NCBI RefSeq assembly: GCF_014534655.1
Contig: NZ_JACVVD010000006.1
Location: 305,807-369,806 of the forward strand
Direction: 5' to 3'
Source: Paenibacillus sedimenti
Lineage (GTDB): Bacteria; Bacillota; Bacilli; Paenibacillales; NBRC-103111
DNA length: 64,000 nucleotides
Shown here piece by piece: positions 27,546 to 36,728 of the stretch. How positions within the stretch are numbered: the stretch's first letter is position 1; every line of letters begins with the position of its first letter. The position numbers were made by a program, and so were the translations under genes. Under the pieces are notes generated by a model. It was not told the DNA's origin and made no database searches. It saw only the letters and a list, made by a program, of their open reading frames with translations.

Positions 27546-27553
27546 CATACCAT

Positions 27554-28237
27554 CTAATATTTGCTGATAATGTCCGTAAGCTGTTTATATTCTTGTTCAT
27601 TCAAATATTTTTTCAGCGTTTGATCGACCTCCTTCACCTCATCCGTCGTAACGCCGTTCTCCAGAATGGCTGACAATTGCTGAACTTCATCTTGCGGCAG
27701 CTTAGCGACCACAAGCGAGAATATTTTCATTTTATCATCGCTGGAGAGGGCTTCCTTCTTCTTGGCAAAATCCTCGGTAGAGAGAACGAGGTCCTTCTTC
27801 TGGGTTTCCGCATCGCTATGGGCTCGCCCCATAACGGCAACCGCGTCATCCTTCGCATCGCCATCCGCACCCGCTGCAGTATCGGATCCCGTTGTTCCTG
27901 CTCCGGATTGTGACCCAATCATCGAATTTTGATTACCCGTAGAATGGTTGCTCGATGGGCTTGGGTTCGCCCCAGGCTGCGGAGACTGAGAGGCAGCGTC
28001 GGTCTGCGTCGTTCCCGCTTGTTTCCCCCCGTCTCTTGGCTTAACTATATTCAACTCTCCCGCCAATCTTGCAGCAAATTCGGAAAATTGAACCTTTTTA
28101 CCTAGTGGCGGGATGTTCAATTGTCGAAATATATCTTCAACGTACATGTTCACCACATACCACGTCGTAAATATCGTTATCGATGTAATAAGGACAGTTC
28201 CAACCACAATTTTGCTTAACCATTGCACGAATTTCAT
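27554..28237 (-). CDS. Hypothetical membrane-anchored protein with low-complexity linker
   Basis: A 227-residue protein of unknown function. An N-terminal transmembrane segment (IVVGTVLITSITIFTTWYVVNMYV) is followed by a short ordered part, a Ser/Gly/Pro/Thr/Gln-rich linker (about residues 70-130), and a C-terminal helical domain (LSSDDKMKIFSLVVAKLPQDEVQQL to QEYKQLTDIIS). The C-terminal domain seems to be the functional unit on the outside of the membrane. The frame extends to 28312, but the ATG at 28237 has GGAGTGAT seven bases upstream. Upstream of that a four-codon mini-frame with its own AAGGAGG site is visible. It follows the purA terminator. Confidence 0.7.
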   Translation of the reverse strand: MKFVQWLSKIVVGTVLITSITIFTTWYVVNMYVEDIFRQLNIPPLGKKVQFSEFAARLAGELNIVKPRDGGKQAGTTQTDAASQSPQPGANPSPSSNHSTGNQNSMIGSQSGAGTTGSDTAAGADGDAKDDAVAVMGRAHSDAETQKKDLVLSTEDFAKKKEALSSDDKMKIFSLVVAKLPQDEVQQLSAILENGVTTDEVKEVDQTLKKYLNEQEYKQLTDIISKY

Positions 28238-28316
28238 TCCCTGCATCACTCCTGCCGCATATTCGACTACCTCCTTCCCAGTATTGACGAATTCATCTCC
28301 ATTAAATCCCATTACA

Positions 28317-28357
28317 GAAAAAAGAAATCCTCTAAGCTGATGGACAGCCTAGAGGAT
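28317..28357 (-). terminator. Terminator of purA
   Basis: Arms ATCCTCTA (28327-28334) and TAGAGGAT (28350-28357) with a 15-base loop, followed on the minus strand by TTTCTTTTTT. Lies 40 bases after the purA stop codon. Confidence 0.85.
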
Positions 28358-28395
28358 GTTTATAAAATTCCACTTTCAGAACCGAGAAGTTGGAA

Positions 28396-29682
28396 TTAAG
28401 CGTAGATTGGGCGTACTAGGTTCGTTTGTTCCCGATTACGGCCTACGGAGAAAATCGCGATCGGAATACCTGTCAGCTGGGACACGCGCTCGATGTAATG
28501 TCTGGCATTCTCAGGCAGGTCGCTGAGTGAGCGTGCTTCGGATACGTCTTCGGTCCAGCCTGGCAGCTCTTCGTAGACAGCTTCGCACTCGGAAATGGCT
28601 TTCAGGCTCGCCGGGTAGTGCTCAATCAGTTCACCGCGGTACATGTAGCCTGTGCAAATTTTAACCGTTTCTAGCCCTGTCAAAACGTCGATAGAGTTCA
28701 AAGACAGGCCTGTGATGCCGCTTACGCGTCTTGCATGACGCACCACTACGCTGTCGAACCAGCCGACACGGCGCGGACGGCCTGTGACGGTACCGTATTC
28801 GAAACCTTTTTCACGAATCCAGTCGCCGATTTCATTGTTGAGCTCTGTTGGGAACGGACCGTCGCCGACACGAGTCGTGTAGGCTTTGGCTACGCCGATA
28901 ATATTATGGATCTTCGTTGGACCCACGCCGGAACCAATACATACGCCCCCAGCCGTTGGGTTCGATGAAGTTACATACGGATACGTGCCTTGGTCGATAT
29001 CCAGCATGACGCCTTGTGCGCCTTCAAACAGGACGCGGCGGCCTTCATCGATGTATTCGTTCAGAACAACGGACGTATCCGTCACGTATTGACGAAGAAT
29101 TTCCGCATAGCCAAGGTATTCTTTCAGGATCGGCTCAACGTCCAAACCTTTGGAACCGTACACTTGTTCGATCAAAACGTTTTTCTCCGCAACAATACGT
29201 CTGAGTTTAAGCTCAAACTCTTCTGCATCCATCAGGTCCGCGATGCGGATACCGTTACGGGCAGCTTTGTCCATATAGCACGGGCCGATCCCTTTGCGGG
29301 TCGTGCCGATTTTGCTGTCGCCTTTGCGGTCTTCTTCCAGACCGTCCAGCAGCAAATGATACGGCATTATGACATGCGCACGGTTACTGATGTGCAAGTT
29401 CGTTGTCGTAAATCCATTATCATGAATGTAATTAATCTCTTCAATAAGTGCAGCCGGATTGATAACCATACCATTCCCGATTACACACGCTTTATCTTTA
29501 TAAAAAATACCGGAAGGAATCATCGTCAACTTATATTTCTTACCGCTGATAATAATCGTATGGCCTGCGTTATTCCCGCCTTGATATCGAGCAACAACCT
29601 CTGCGGACTCGGCCAAGAAATCCGTGATTTTACCTTTACCTTCATCTCCCCATTGCGTACCGACAACAACAACCGTTGACAT
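28396..29682 (-). CDS. purA: Adenylosuccinate synthetase
   Basis: Joins IMP and aspartate with GTP to make adenylosuccinate, the first committed step to AMP. The 428-residue protein begins with [17 protein letters not shown] (the family signature and GTP loop), and carries [10 protein letters not shown] near 37-46, [12 protein letters not shown] near 126-137, [17 protein letters not shown] near 218-234 and [10 protein letters not shown] near 301-310, all hallmarks of PurA. ATG at 29682 is chosen over the in-frame GTG at 29688 because GGAGGT lies eight bases upstream. It is monocistronic, with a promoter about 330 bases upstream, two PurBoxes before it, and a long structured leader. Confidence 0.98.
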   Translation of the reverse strand: MSTVVVVGTQWGDEGKGKITDFLAESAEVVARYQGGNNAGHTIIISGKKYKLTMIPSGIFYKDKACVIGNGMVINPAALIEEINYIHDNGFTTTNLHISNRAHVIMPYHLLLDGLEEDRKGDSKIGTTRKGIGPCYMDKAARNGIRIADLMDAEEFELKLRRIVAEKNVLIEQVYGSKGLDVEPILKEYLGYAEILRQYVTDTSVVLNEYIDEGRRVLFEGAQGVMLDIDQGTYPYVTSSNPTAGGVCIGSGVGPTKIHNIIGVAKAYTTRVGDGPFPTELNNEIGDWIREKGFEYGTVTGRPRRVGWFDSVVVRHARRVSGITGLSLNSIDVLTGLETVKICTGYMYRGELIEHYPASLKAISECEAVYEELPGWTEDVSEARSLSDLPENARHYIERVSQLTGIPIAIFSVGRNREQTNLVRPIYA

Positions 29683-29689
29683 GTGCACA

Positions 29690-30008
29690 TACCTCCGTAC
29701 GGTGACGAGTCACCCATAATGAGCCGCTATGGCTTTTGTGCCACCCAGGAAAGTTGGACTTCGTTAAAGCACTAAAGCATGGAGTCCGTCAAACTTTCCC
29801 TTTGGCGATGTAACTACCTCCAAACGCTGGCCGGCGTGCTATCACAAACCGGGTTAGAGGGCTTACTCACCGCAAAGGAACACGTAGGTATCCTGAAGCA
29901 ACTCATCTTGAGTACTCGAGGGAACCCCTTCCTTTCGGCATGAAAAACGACCTCTACTCGAACTTGCCTTGTTTCTACAAGCGTTCGATCAAGGTTTTTT
30001 CCACCGTC
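29690..30008 (-). promoter_or_regulatory. Long structured 5' leader of purA
   Basis: About 320 bases from the likely transcription start (near 30007) to the purA ribosome site, read on the minus strand. Visible helices (plus coordinates): nested hairpin CGAAC/GTTCG around CTTGT/ACAAG (29959-29987); ACTCA/TGAGT (29901-29913); CAAAGG/CCTTTG (29873-29878 with 29799-29804) enclosing GAGG/CCTC and CCGG/CCGG; GGACT/AGTCC plus GGAAAGTT/AACTTTCC (29748-29760 with 29783-29799); GGTGAC/GTCACC (29701-29714). The first transcribed bases ACGGTG can pair with CACCGT just before the Shine-Dalgarno, competing with the last hairpin. I recognise no known riboswitch. A T-box-like GGGTGGCAC occurs near the 3' end without the rest of that class. 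Confidence 0.6.
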
Positions 30009-30011
30009 TTT

Positions 30012-30040
30012 AGTGTAGCAGTACCCCTAATCAAAGTCAA
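30012..30040 (-). promoter_or_regulatory. Sigma-A promoter of purA
   Basis: On the minus strand TTGACT (30035-30040), 17-base spacer, TACACT (30012-30017). Start expected near 30007, giving a leader of about 320 bases. Confidence 0.75.
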
Positions 30041-30042
30041 TG

Positions 30043-30086
30043 AAAAACGAACGATTATAGAGGTGCTTATAGAATTGTTCGGAATT
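30043..30086. promoter_or_regulatory. Paired PurBoxes (PurR operator) upstream of purA
   Basis: Two inverted sequences: AAAAACGAACGAT at 30043-30055 (plus strand, 11 of 13 to the PurBox consensus AWWWCCGAACWWT) and AATTCCGAACAAT on the minus strand at 30074-30086 (13 of 13). They are separated by 18 bases, close to the 16-17 of B. subtilis PurR control sites, and lie just upstream of the purA -35. Confidence 0.75.
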
Positions 30087-30168
30087 TGCTCATATTAAAT
30101 AATTGGCAGACCACTCCATTCACGAAGCCAATAATGTTCAACAGCTACTCAATTTTTCATTGTATGTG

Positions 30169-30310
30169 CATGCCATTGGATTCCATCCCATAGTTTTGCC
30201 TCCAAAATAGATTCTCATAACAAAAAGATGGATTCTATGGGAAAATTTCCAGTTAAACCTATGTTTAGCATGGATCTCATTCAGTCTGCCGGACAAAATC
30301 CAATGGCATG
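30169..30310. repeat. Nested inverted repeat downstream of dnaB
   Basis: Outer perfect 14-base arms (CATGCCATTGGATT at 30169-30182 and its complement at 30297-30310) enclose inner 8-base arms TCCCATAG/CTATGGGA (30186-30193 and 30235-30242). The element ends 14 bases before the dnaB stop codon. It holds no gene. It may be a small mobile-element remnant or an extended mRNA 3' structure. Confidence 0.6.
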
Positions 30311-30324
30311 AAAAATGGCAGCCG

Positions 30325-31689
30325 TTAGTATTGCCCGGCTGCCACTTCCTGATGACTTCGATCCATATTCACGAATTTATTGAATTGCTTTAAGAATGCA
30401 AGCTCTACGGTACCAACCGGACCATTACGCTGTTTAGCAATGATAATCTCAATGATATTCTTCTTCTCCGATTCCTTATCATAATAATCGTCCCGGTACA
30501 GGAACGCTACGATGTCGGCATCTTGCTCGATCGAACCGGATTCCCGAAGGTCGGACATCATCGGACGCTTGTCCTGACGTTGCTCCACGCCCCGGCTGAG
30601 CTGCGAGAGCGCGATGACCGGCACGTTCAGCTCACGCGCGATCTGCTTTAGCGTACGGGAGATCTCGGAGACCTCCTGCTGACGATTGTCGCCCTTACCG
30701 CGGCCGGCAATCAGCTGCAGGTAGTCGATAAGGATCATCCCGAGCCCCTTCTCCTGCTGCAAGCGGCGGCATTTCGCGCGGATGTCGGCGACTGTAATCG
30801 TCGGCGTATCATCGATGTAGATATTCGCCTCTGACAAGGCGCCAATCGCCATCGTCAGCTTTTCCCAATCGTCGCCCTCGAGGTAACCCGTCCGCATGCG
30901 GTTCGCGTCGACATTGGCCTCGGCGCAAATCATACGCGTGACAAGCTGTGCCGCGCCCATCTCGAGCGAGAAGATGGCGACGGTTTCTTTCGCCCGGACG
31001 CCGACGTTCTGCGCGACGTTCAGCGCGAAGGCGGTCTTACCGACCGAAGGACGGGCGGCTAGAATGACAAGGTCCGAACGCTGGAAGCCGGACGTCATCT
31101 TATCGAGGTCCACGAAGCCCGAAGGGATTCCTGTGGACCCGCCTTTATGCGAGTAGAGATGCTCGACTCGCTCGAATACCTCCATGAGCACGTCGCGAAT
31201 GGAGATGAATCCGCTCGACGTACGGCGCTGCGAGATCTCGAGGATGCGCGCCTCCGCTTCGCTGAGCATGGCCCCCACGTCTTCGGAATTGGCGTAGCCA
31301 TCCGAAACGATCTGGGTGGCCGTGCGGATGAGACGGCGGAGCATCGACTTCTCCTCGACGATCGCCGCGTAGTAGTCAATGTTTGCCGCCGTCGGCACGG
31401 CATTGGCCAGCTGCGAGAGATATGTTACGCCGCCGATCTCCTCCAGCTGCTGCTTGTCCTGCAGACGCGCAGTCAGCGTAATAAGATCTACGGGCTCCTG
31501 CTCCTCTGCCAGTTCGACGATCGCCTCAAAGATGCGCTGATGCGCACCGCGGTAGAAGTCGTCGCTCGTCACCCGCTCCATGGCGGTAATCAGTGCCTCG
31601 CCTTGAAGCAAAATAGCGCCGAGCACGGCTTGCTCGGCTTCTATATTTTGTGGGGGTACGCGATCCATAAACATGTTATCCCCGCTCAT
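30325..31689 (-). CDS. dnaB: Replicative DNA helicase (DnaB family; called DnaC in B. subtilis)
   Basis: Ring helicase that drives the replication fork on the lagging strand. The 454-residue protein has the N-terminal primase-interaction domain (PPQNIEAEQAVLGAILL at residues 10-26) and a RecA-like motor: Walker A ARPSVGKTAFALNVA near 211-225, FSLEM, Walker B LGMILIDYLQLI near 314-325, and RELNVPVIALSQLSRGVEQRQDKRPMMSDLRESGSIEQDAD with the arginine finger region. The length fits the family. AAAGGTGGG precedes the ATG by about nine bases. It follows rplI by 47 bases, and precedes purA; the order rplI-dnaB-purA is standard in Bacillales. Confidence 0.97.
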   Translation of the reverse strand: MSGDNMFMDRVPPQNIEAEQAVLGAILLQGEALITAMERVTSDDFYRGAHQRIFEAIVELAEEQEPVDLITLTARLQDKQQLEEIGGVTYLSQLANAVPTAANIDYYAAIVEEKSMLRRLIRTATQIVSDGYANSEDVGAMLSEAEARILEISQRRTSSGFISIRDVLMEVFERVEHLYSHKGGSTGIPSGFVDLDKMTSGFQRSDLVILAARPSVGKTAFALNVAQNVGVRAKETVAIFSLEMGAAQLVTRMICAEANVDANRMRTGYLEGDDWEKLTMAIGALSEANIYIDDTPTITVADIRAKCRRLQQEKGLGMILIDYLQLIAGRGKGDNRQQEVSEISRTLKQIARELNVPVIALSQLSRGVEQRQDKRPMMSDLRESGSIEQDADIVAFLYRDDYYDKESEKKNIIEIIIAKQRNGPVGTVELAFLKQFNKFVNMDRSHQEVAAGQY

Positions 31690-31736
31690 TTCATGGTACC
31701 CACCTTTCTTAGATGTAATTTAAAAAGACCACAGTA

Positions 31737-32183
31737 TTACTTCTCTTCCGTCACCTGTACGCTAAGCGTCGCTGTCACTTCACTGTGCAGCTTCACCGGC
31801 ACCTTCGTTACGCCAAGCGTACGAATCGGATCTTCCAGCACGATTTTGCGCTTGTCGATGACGATCTTCTGCTTCTCCAGCACTTCTGCGATTTGTTTGC
31901 TCGTAATGGCGCCGAACAAACGTCCGCCTTCACCGGCTTTGGCCTTGATCGTTACCGTCAGTTCATTCAGCTTCTCGCCCAGTGCCTGAGCGTCGGCTTT
32001 TTCCTGCTCCTTGCGGCGCTGCTCTGCTTTTTTCTGGTTATCGAGCGTCTTCACCGCTCCTTGCGTGGCTGGTGCAGCAAGTCCTTGTGCAAACAAGAAA
32101 TTTTGTGCGTATCCCTCGGATACCTCTTTAATTTCGCCTTTTTTCCCTTGGCCTTTAACGTCCTTCAACAATACGACTTTCAT
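31737..32183 (-). CDS. rplI: 50S ribosomal protein L9
   Basis: A 148-residue L9: N-terminal [30 protein letters not shown] is the diagnostic rRNA-binding domain, then a long charged helix ([24 protein letters not shown]) and a C-terminal domain with [15 protein letters not shown]. It binds 23S rRNA near the L1 stalk. Its ATG overlaps the gdpP stop codon (ATGA), so translation is coupled. In the transcript gdpP-rplI-dnaB. Confidence 0.98.
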   Translation of the reverse strand: MKVVLLKDVKGQGKKGEIKEVSEGYAQNFLFAQGLAAPATQGAVKTLDNQKKAEQRRKEQEKADAQALGEKLNELTVTIKAKAGEGGRLFGAITSKQIAEVLEKQKIVIDKRKIVLEDPIRTLGVTKVPVKLHSEVTATLSVQVTEEK

Positions 32184-34141
32184 TCGAAAAGTCCCTCCTC
32201 TTCTTGCATATCCGCAAGCACTTGTTTGAGCCGTCTCGTTGCTTCCTCTAAAGTGCCCTCGATTTGAGTGGCTGCATTCGTTAAATGCCCGCCGCCTCCT
32301 AATCGCTCCATAACGAGCTGAACGTTCATCTGTCCCAGCGACCTTGCACTGATGCCGATGAGACCGTCTGGTCGCTCACTGATGACAAAGGAAGCCATAA
32401 TATTCGTCATATTCAACAATGTATCAGCTACTTGCGCTATCATCAACTGAGAATATTTGCGATTTGGTTCAGCAACTGCCAATGCGACGTGCTCATAGAT
32501 CGTTTCTGTATGCTTGATAATCTCCGCTTTCTCGATATAAGCATCGAGATCTTCCTTCAATAAACGCTGAATTAAGCTGGAATCTGCTCCATTCCGGCGC
32601 AAATAAGATGCTGCCTCGAACGTTCTCGCCCCAGTCCGGAGACTGAAGCTCTTCGTATCAACGACGATCCCGGCTAGCAATACTGTAGCTTCCAGCACTT
32701 CCATCGTCAACTTTTCGTTAATGTACTGAAGCAGCTCAGTCACCAGCTCGCACGTGGAAGATGCATATGGCTCCATGTAAACGAGCGTGGCATCGTGAAT
32801 GAACTCCTCGCTGCGGCGATGGTGGTCGACGACCACGACCCGATGCGTCTGCTGCAGCAGCTTCGGCTCCGCCACCATCGACGCCTTATGCGTATCTACC
32901 ACGACGGCCAGCGTACGCTGGGTCGTGATTTGCATCGCCTGCTCGGGCGTTATGAACCAACGGTATAAGCGCTCATCGGCCGAGATGGTTTCCATTAGCT
33001 TTTGAATGGATGGGTTGACCCCTTCAAGCACGATATAGCCTTCTTTGCCTATGACTTGGACAGCCTTCAACACACCGATCGCAGCACCGACGGAATCCAT
33101 ATCGGGAAAACGATGCCCCATAATGACCACTTTGTCACTATCCTTCATCAGGTCGCGCAGCGCATGTGAGATCACCCTCGCTCTTACGCGCGTCCGTTTC
33201 TCTACGGCATTCGTTCTGCCGCCATAGAAAGAGAGACGCTGTCCAACCTTGACCGTAACCTGGTCGCCTCCGCGTCCGAGTGACATATCGAGCCCCATTT
33301 GCGCCATTTGACCAAGCTCTGTCAGCTCTTCGGCCCCCGAGGCAATCCCAATGCTCAGCGTCAATGGCAGCTTGTTCTCAATCGTCAAATCACGTACATC
33401 GTCCAGAATCTCAAAGCGCGTCTGCTCCAGCTGGCGCAGCCCCTTCTGGTCCATCAGGATGAGGAAGCGGTCTGATGAGGTCCGGCGTAGATAAATGTGA
33501 TGCTTCTGCGCCCATTCCGTGATCTCTCCCGTCACCTTGGCCAGCATAATGCTGCGTGTCTGGTCATCCATCCCTTGGGTCGCCTCATCGAGATTGTCCA
33601 TCATGACGATCCCGATCGCCGGTTTCTCATCCTCGTACTTTTTCGCCAATATCGCTTGCTCCGTAATCTCACGGAAATAGAGCAGCCGCTCTTCGGGACG
33701 CACCCATACCTGGTAGATCATCTTCCCTAAGGTCAGCTCGATCTTTTCGTTCTTATCCTTCTTACTTTTGAGGTCAGGGAAATGTTCGTATATGGACTCC
33801 CCGATGACCGACTCTTGATCGAGCATTTTGGCCACGAACGGATTGTGCCATTCGATTCGTTTCTCTTCATTATATAAAATAATTCCGATCGGAAGGCCGC
33901 TCAACACTTCATTGCCTGCTTTTTTCACGCGATGTGTGATCGTTCCAACGTATGCATTCAGTTCTCTGCGAAATGCAGTCTCCGCTTGCAGCGTAAAATA
34001 GGCCAGTAATCCGCAAATCACTAATGCCACTAGACCCAATATCCACTGATACGTAAAAATGATTGCGGTCAATGCGATTAGCAGAACGAAAATCCACACG
34101 ATGTGTTGGCCATGCCACCGCTTTAAAAGGAACTTCGGCAT
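32180..34141 (-). CDS. gdpP: Cyclic-di-AMP phosphodiesterase
   Basis: Hydrolyses c-di-AMP to pApA and so controls the second messenger of potassium and wall homeostasis. The 653-residue protein has two N-terminal transmembrane segments ([17 protein letters not shown] and [17 protein letters not shown]), a PAS domain (about 80-150), a degenerate GGDEF domain (about 170-300, no GGDEF motif), and a DHH/DHHA1 module with [16 protein letters not shown] near 342-357, VVDTHKAS near 413, VVVDHHRR near 435-442 and a terminal [15 protein letters not shown] glycine-rich motif. Complete architecture. Between yybS and rplI as in other Bacillales. Confidence 0.96.
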   Translation of the reverse strand: MPKFLLKRWHGQHIVWIFVLLIALTAIIFTYQWILGLVALVICGLLAYFTLQAETAFRRELNAYVGTITHRVKKAGNEVLSGLPIGIILYNEEKRIEWHNPFVAKMLDQESVIGESIYEHFPDLKSKKDKNEKIELTLGKMIYQVWVRPEERLLYFREITEQAILAKKYEDEKPAIGIVMMDNLDEATQGMDDQTRSIMLAKVTGEITEWAQKHHIYLRRTSSDRFLILMDQKGLRQLEQTRFEILDDVRDLTIENKLPLTLSIGIASGAEELTELGQMAQMGLDMSLGRGGDQVTVKVGQRLSFYGGRTNAVEKRTRVRARVISHALRDLMKDSDKVVIMGHRFPDMDSVGAAIGVLKAVQVIGKEGYIVLEGVNPSIQKLMETISADERLYRWFITPEQAMQITTQRTLAVVVDTHKASMVAEPKLLQQTHRVVVVDHHRRSEEFIHDATLVYMEPYASSTCELVTELLQYINEKLTMEVLEATVLLAGIVVDTKSFSLRTGARTFEAASYLRRNGADSSLIQRLLKEDLDAYIEKAEIIKHTETIYEHVALAVAEPNRKYSQLMIAQVADTLLNMTNIMASFVISERPDGLIGISARSLGQMNVQLVMERLGGGGHLTNAATQIEGTLEEATRRLKQVLADMQEEEGLFE

Positions 34142-34159
34142 TCGTACTAGCTCCTAATC

Positions 34160-35074
34160 CTATAAATTTTTCTTAAACCGTTCTCGGATTGGAAACGCAA
34201 CATCAAATACCCCTAATAAGCTATATACGAACAAAAACGGAGGCATAAAGCAAACTAACACAATCGCACTAATGGGCAGTATCGGTTTCCATTTGTTTGC
34301 GTGAGCAATGAAAAATAGAAAGCATATTGCCTGAATGGCGAAGGCCAGCACCAAAAGCGGCAGTAAGTTCATGAGCAAAGTTGCAATTAATGAACTTGAA
34401 GCCGGATCTACAAACAAATCCATAACGAAAGCAAGCAAGTAAATCCAGACAAAAGACCGGGGAAGCATTCTTTCCCGCATAGGACGAAGCCCAGGGATCC
34501 CTTCACCGGTTTTGTTCAGCAGCCAGCGGCTAATGCCATGTGATACGAACGCGTAGAACAAAGCGAAGAAGATAAAATATAACGGAATGACCTGCACGAT
34601 CAGATTGACGTACCAATCCTGATCTTTGGGCAGCAGCTCTCTTAATGCAGGAGGCATGGCGGTCACGTAATCCATCATAAATTGCTTGAATTTAGCGATC
34701 GGATCGAAGCCAAGCGCATAACCGATTACGAGACTTATCAACGATTCCGCTAATAATGTCACGGTCCCTGCTGTAAGCACCGTACGGGCTGCCGCTTTGC
34801 GTTTATATAAATTCCCCATTACCAAGACAGGCGGCAGGAAAAATAACGATACCGATAAGAGGAATATTCCGTGCAATGCTGTGAGCACATAGACAATTAG
34901 CAAGCTCAGAACATACAAGAGAGCAAATCGTTTCGTGCTGGATTTCACGTACAACATAAGAACTGGAACCATGAGAAAACTAACGGTAAAAATAATAAAA
35001 GGAGTCATTAAGGATAGCAGTACAACGATCGTAACTACACTCCATAAGATGCCTTGCCAACTTCGATTCCCCAA
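34160..35074 (-). CDS. yybS: YybS-family (DUF2232) multi-pass membrane protein
   Basis: A 304-residue integral membrane protein with about eight hydrophobic helices (LWSVVTIVVLLSLMTPFIIF, FALLYVLSLLIVYVLTALHG, IFLLSVSLFFLPPVLVMG and others). The DUF2232/YybS family lies next to gdpP throughout Bacillales; its function is not established, although it resembles energy-coupling or transport S-components in outline. The start codon is TTG at 35074 behind AAGAGGTGATC. It ends 19 bases before gdpP and begins seven bases after the MazG-like gene, in one operon. Confidence 0.88.
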   Translation of the reverse strand: MGNRSWQGILWSVVTIVVLLSLMTPFIIFTVSFLMVPVLMLYVKSSTKRFALLYVLSLLIVYVLTALHGIFLLSVSLFFLPPVLVMGNLYKRKAAARTVLTAGTVTLLAESLISLVIGYALGFDPIAKFKQFMMDYVTAMPPALRELLPKDQDWYVNLIVQVIPLYFIFFALFYAFVSHGISRWLLNKTGEGIPGLRPMRERMLPRSFVWIYLLAFVMDLFVDPASSSLIATLLMNLLPLLVLAFAIQAICFLFFIAHANKWKPILPISAIVLVCFMPPFLFVYSLLGVFDVAFPIRERFKKNL

Positions 35075-35080
35075 CCGGGA

Positions 35081-35392
35081 TCACCTCTTACGTAAATGTT
35101 CTTCCAAAGATGAAATATCGCCATACCACTCTTCAAGCTGATGGCCGTCTTGGCGGTGCTTCTTCATTTTATCCACAATGGCTTCATCCAGACTGTGGTA
35201 TGAAATCCCCAGCCTTCTGCCCAATATGTATCCACAGGAGATCAAACTGGCTAATCCATCCACAATTTTCGCATGGCTTCCTTCCCAGATCCCCTTCAGC
35301 AAATGGGCAACATGGTCCACGACTTCGGTCTTGAGCCATTCGATCACTTTGGCTCGCCGCGCAAGGTCTACTTCCTTCTCCCGATTTGGCAA
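35081..35392 (-). CDS. MazG-like family protein
   Basis: A 103-residue helical protein resembling the MazG-like nucleotide pyrophosphohydrolase group (VDLARRAKVIEWLKTEVVDHVAHLLKGIWEG, then KIVDGLASLISCGYILGRRLGI, then DEAIVDKMKKHRQDGHQLEEWYGDISSLEEHL). The full acidic EExxE...ExxD active site of canonical MazG is not obvious, so activity is uncertain. TTG at 35392 follows GGAGAGG; the frame also opens at TTG 35413. A TATAAT lies upstream (35431-35436) with no good -35. It is the first gene of the group with yybS-gdpP-rplI-dnaB. Confidence 0.75.
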   Translation of the reverse strand: MPNREKEVDLARRAKVIEWLKTEVVDHVAHLLKGIWEGSHAKIVDGLASLISCGYILGRRLGISYHSLDEAIVDKMKKHRQDGHQLEEWYGDISSLEEHLRKR

Positions 35393-35465
35393 CTGTCCTC
35401 TCCCCCAACCCAAAAAAGGCTATGCATTCAATTATACCACAAAAGCGGGCAAGAAAATAAAACCT

Positions 35466-35804
35466 CTACAGCTCCGTGCGATCTCCTCTTGTTGAGGGTG
35501 TGGATATGACAATAAATTCGTTATCCACATGTGAATCATTTCGAATTTGGTGAGGCGTACCGGGATTTATTGTGCATCCATCATGCTTCTGAAGCGTAGT
35601 CTCCTGCCCATCGATCCACATCACGGCTTCCCCGCTAAGCATGAAAAAGAACTGCTTCGCCTTCTGATGCACATGCAACGCTTCGCTTGTGCCTGCCGGC
35701 ATTCGCTCCTGAATGATTGTACGTTCTGTATCTTTCTCCAGAAACCATCCATCGCAACCCTCTCCCCAGATGTAATGGTCAACATTTGCTTTGTTTACTT
35801 TCAT
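35466..35804 (-). CDS. Cupin-domain protein
   Basis: A 112-residue single-domain cupin. The two cupin motifs are visible: motif 1 EALHVHQKAKQFFFMLSGEAVMW (His-x-His-x-Lys...Glu replaced by Gln-Phe, so the glutamate ligand is shifted or absent), and motif 2 INPGTPHQIRNDSHVDNEFIVIS with a His ligand. Such small proteins bind a metal and act as isomerases, dioxygenases or sensors; nothing shows the substrate. ATG at 35804 is favoured by AAGGGACAG upstream; 35822 is the alternative. It stands between the rpsR terminator and the MazG-like gene, all on the minus strand. Confidence 0.8.
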   Translation of the reverse strand: MKVNKANVDHYIWGEGCDGWFLEKDTERTIIQERMPAGTSEALHVHQKAKQFFFMLSGEAVMWIDGQETTLQKHDGCTINPGTPHQIRNDSHVDNEFIVISTPSTRGDRTEL

Positions 35805-35848
35805 TCCAATCTGTCCCTTCATCCAATACTTCCATCATTTATCGCTGC

Positions 35849-35881
35849 AAAAAAAGAAGAACGTATGGATTCATCCATACG
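35849..35881 (-). terminator. Terminator of rpsF-ssb-rpsR
   Basis: CGTATGGAT/ATCCATACG stem (35862-35870 and 35873-35881) followed on the minus strand by TTCTTCTTTTTTT, 20 bases after the rpsR stop codon. Confidence 0.88.
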
Positions 35882-35900
35882 CCCTTCATTGAACCTACTC

Positions 35901-36185
35901 TTATTCCGTTGTGTAAGGAAGCAAAGCGATTGTACGAGCACGTTTGATCGCGATCGTCAAAGCGCGTTGATACTTCGCGGAAGTACCAGTTACACGGCGA
36001 GGAAGAATTTTTCCACGCTCGGAAATGAACTTCTTAAGTGTCTCGATATCTTTATAATCAATGTGCTTGATTTTGTTTACAGTGAAGTAACAAACCTTCC
36101 GACGTTTGCCTTTACCGCCTTTGCCACGAGGAGCAAATTTACGGTCGCCGCGGTCTTCACCACCATCGTTTCTTTTGAAACTCAT
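35901..36185 (-). CDS. rpsR: 30S ribosomal protein S18
   Basis: A 94-residue S18: a Gly/Arg/Lys-rich N terminus, then [38 protein letters not shown], the diagnostic S18 sequence, and [22 protein letters not shown]18 binds S6 in the platform of the 30S subunit. The N-terminal extension (about 28 residues with GGKGGK repeats) is longer than in B. subtilis S18 (79 residues) and typical of Paenibacillaceae (recollection). Third gene of rpsF-ssb-rpsR. Confidence 0.98.
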   Translation of the reverse strand: MSFKRNDGGEDRGDRKFAPRGKGGKGKRRKVCYFTVNKIKHIDYKDIETLKKFISERGKILPRRVTGTSAKYQRALTIAIKRARTIALLPYTTE

Positions 36186-36206
36186 TCGTCTTCAGTCCTT
36201 TCTACT

Positions 36207-36692
36207 TTAGAATGGCAAGTCATCATCTGAAATGTCGATCGGTTTTCCGTCATCGATGAAAGGATCTTGCTGCTCGCGTGATCCACCGTTCCGATTGCCC
36301 CCGCCACCGCCGCCGTAGCTAGCGTTTGCGTTCGATGATCCAGCACCCTCTTCGCGATTGCCGCCGCTATTGCTTGATTCAAGGAAACGTACATTATCGG
36401 CAACAATTTCAGTGACATATACTTTCTTGCCTTCATTGTTGTCGTAGTTGCGTACCTGAATGCGGCCTTCAACTGCCGTTAGACGACCTTTACGCAAATA
36501 GTTCGCGCACGTCTCGGCAAGTTGCCTCCACGTCACGATATTGATAAAGTCGGCCTCACGCTCTCTCGACTGAGAATTCGTGAATGGACGGTCTACAGCA
36601 AGTGTAAATTGGGTTACAGCTACTCCGGCTGGAGTATAGCGAAGCTCCGGATCTCGGGTCAACCTGCCGATAAGAATGACACGGTTCAACAT
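36207..36692 (-). CDS. ssb: Single-stranded DNA-binding protein
   Basis: A 161-residue SSB. The OB fold runs from [35 protein letters not shown] to about residue 105; a Gly/Asn/Ser-rich linker follows, and the tail ends with the acidic protein-interaction tip ISDDDLPF. It protects single-stranded DNA and recruits replication and repair proteins. It lies between rpsF and rpsR, the arrangement for the main SSB (SsbA) in Bacillales. Confidence 0.97.
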   Translation of the reverse strand: MLNRVILIGRLTRDPELRYTPAGVAVTQFTLAVDRPFTNSQSREREADFINIVTWRQLAETCANYLRKGRLTAVEGRIQVRNYDNNEGKKVYVTEIVADNVRFLESSNSGGNREEGAGSSNANASYGGGGGGNRNGGSREQQDPFIDDGKPIDISDDDLPF

Positions 36693-36728
36693 GGTAAATC
36701 CCCCCTGACGAAAATACTGGCATGCAAT

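Noticed and set aside
29690..29760. T-box leader upstream of purA
   Set aside because: A GGGTGGCAC stretch resembles the T-box core, but the following CGCG, a stem I with specifier loop and a downstream terminator are missing, and purA is not a typical T-box gene.
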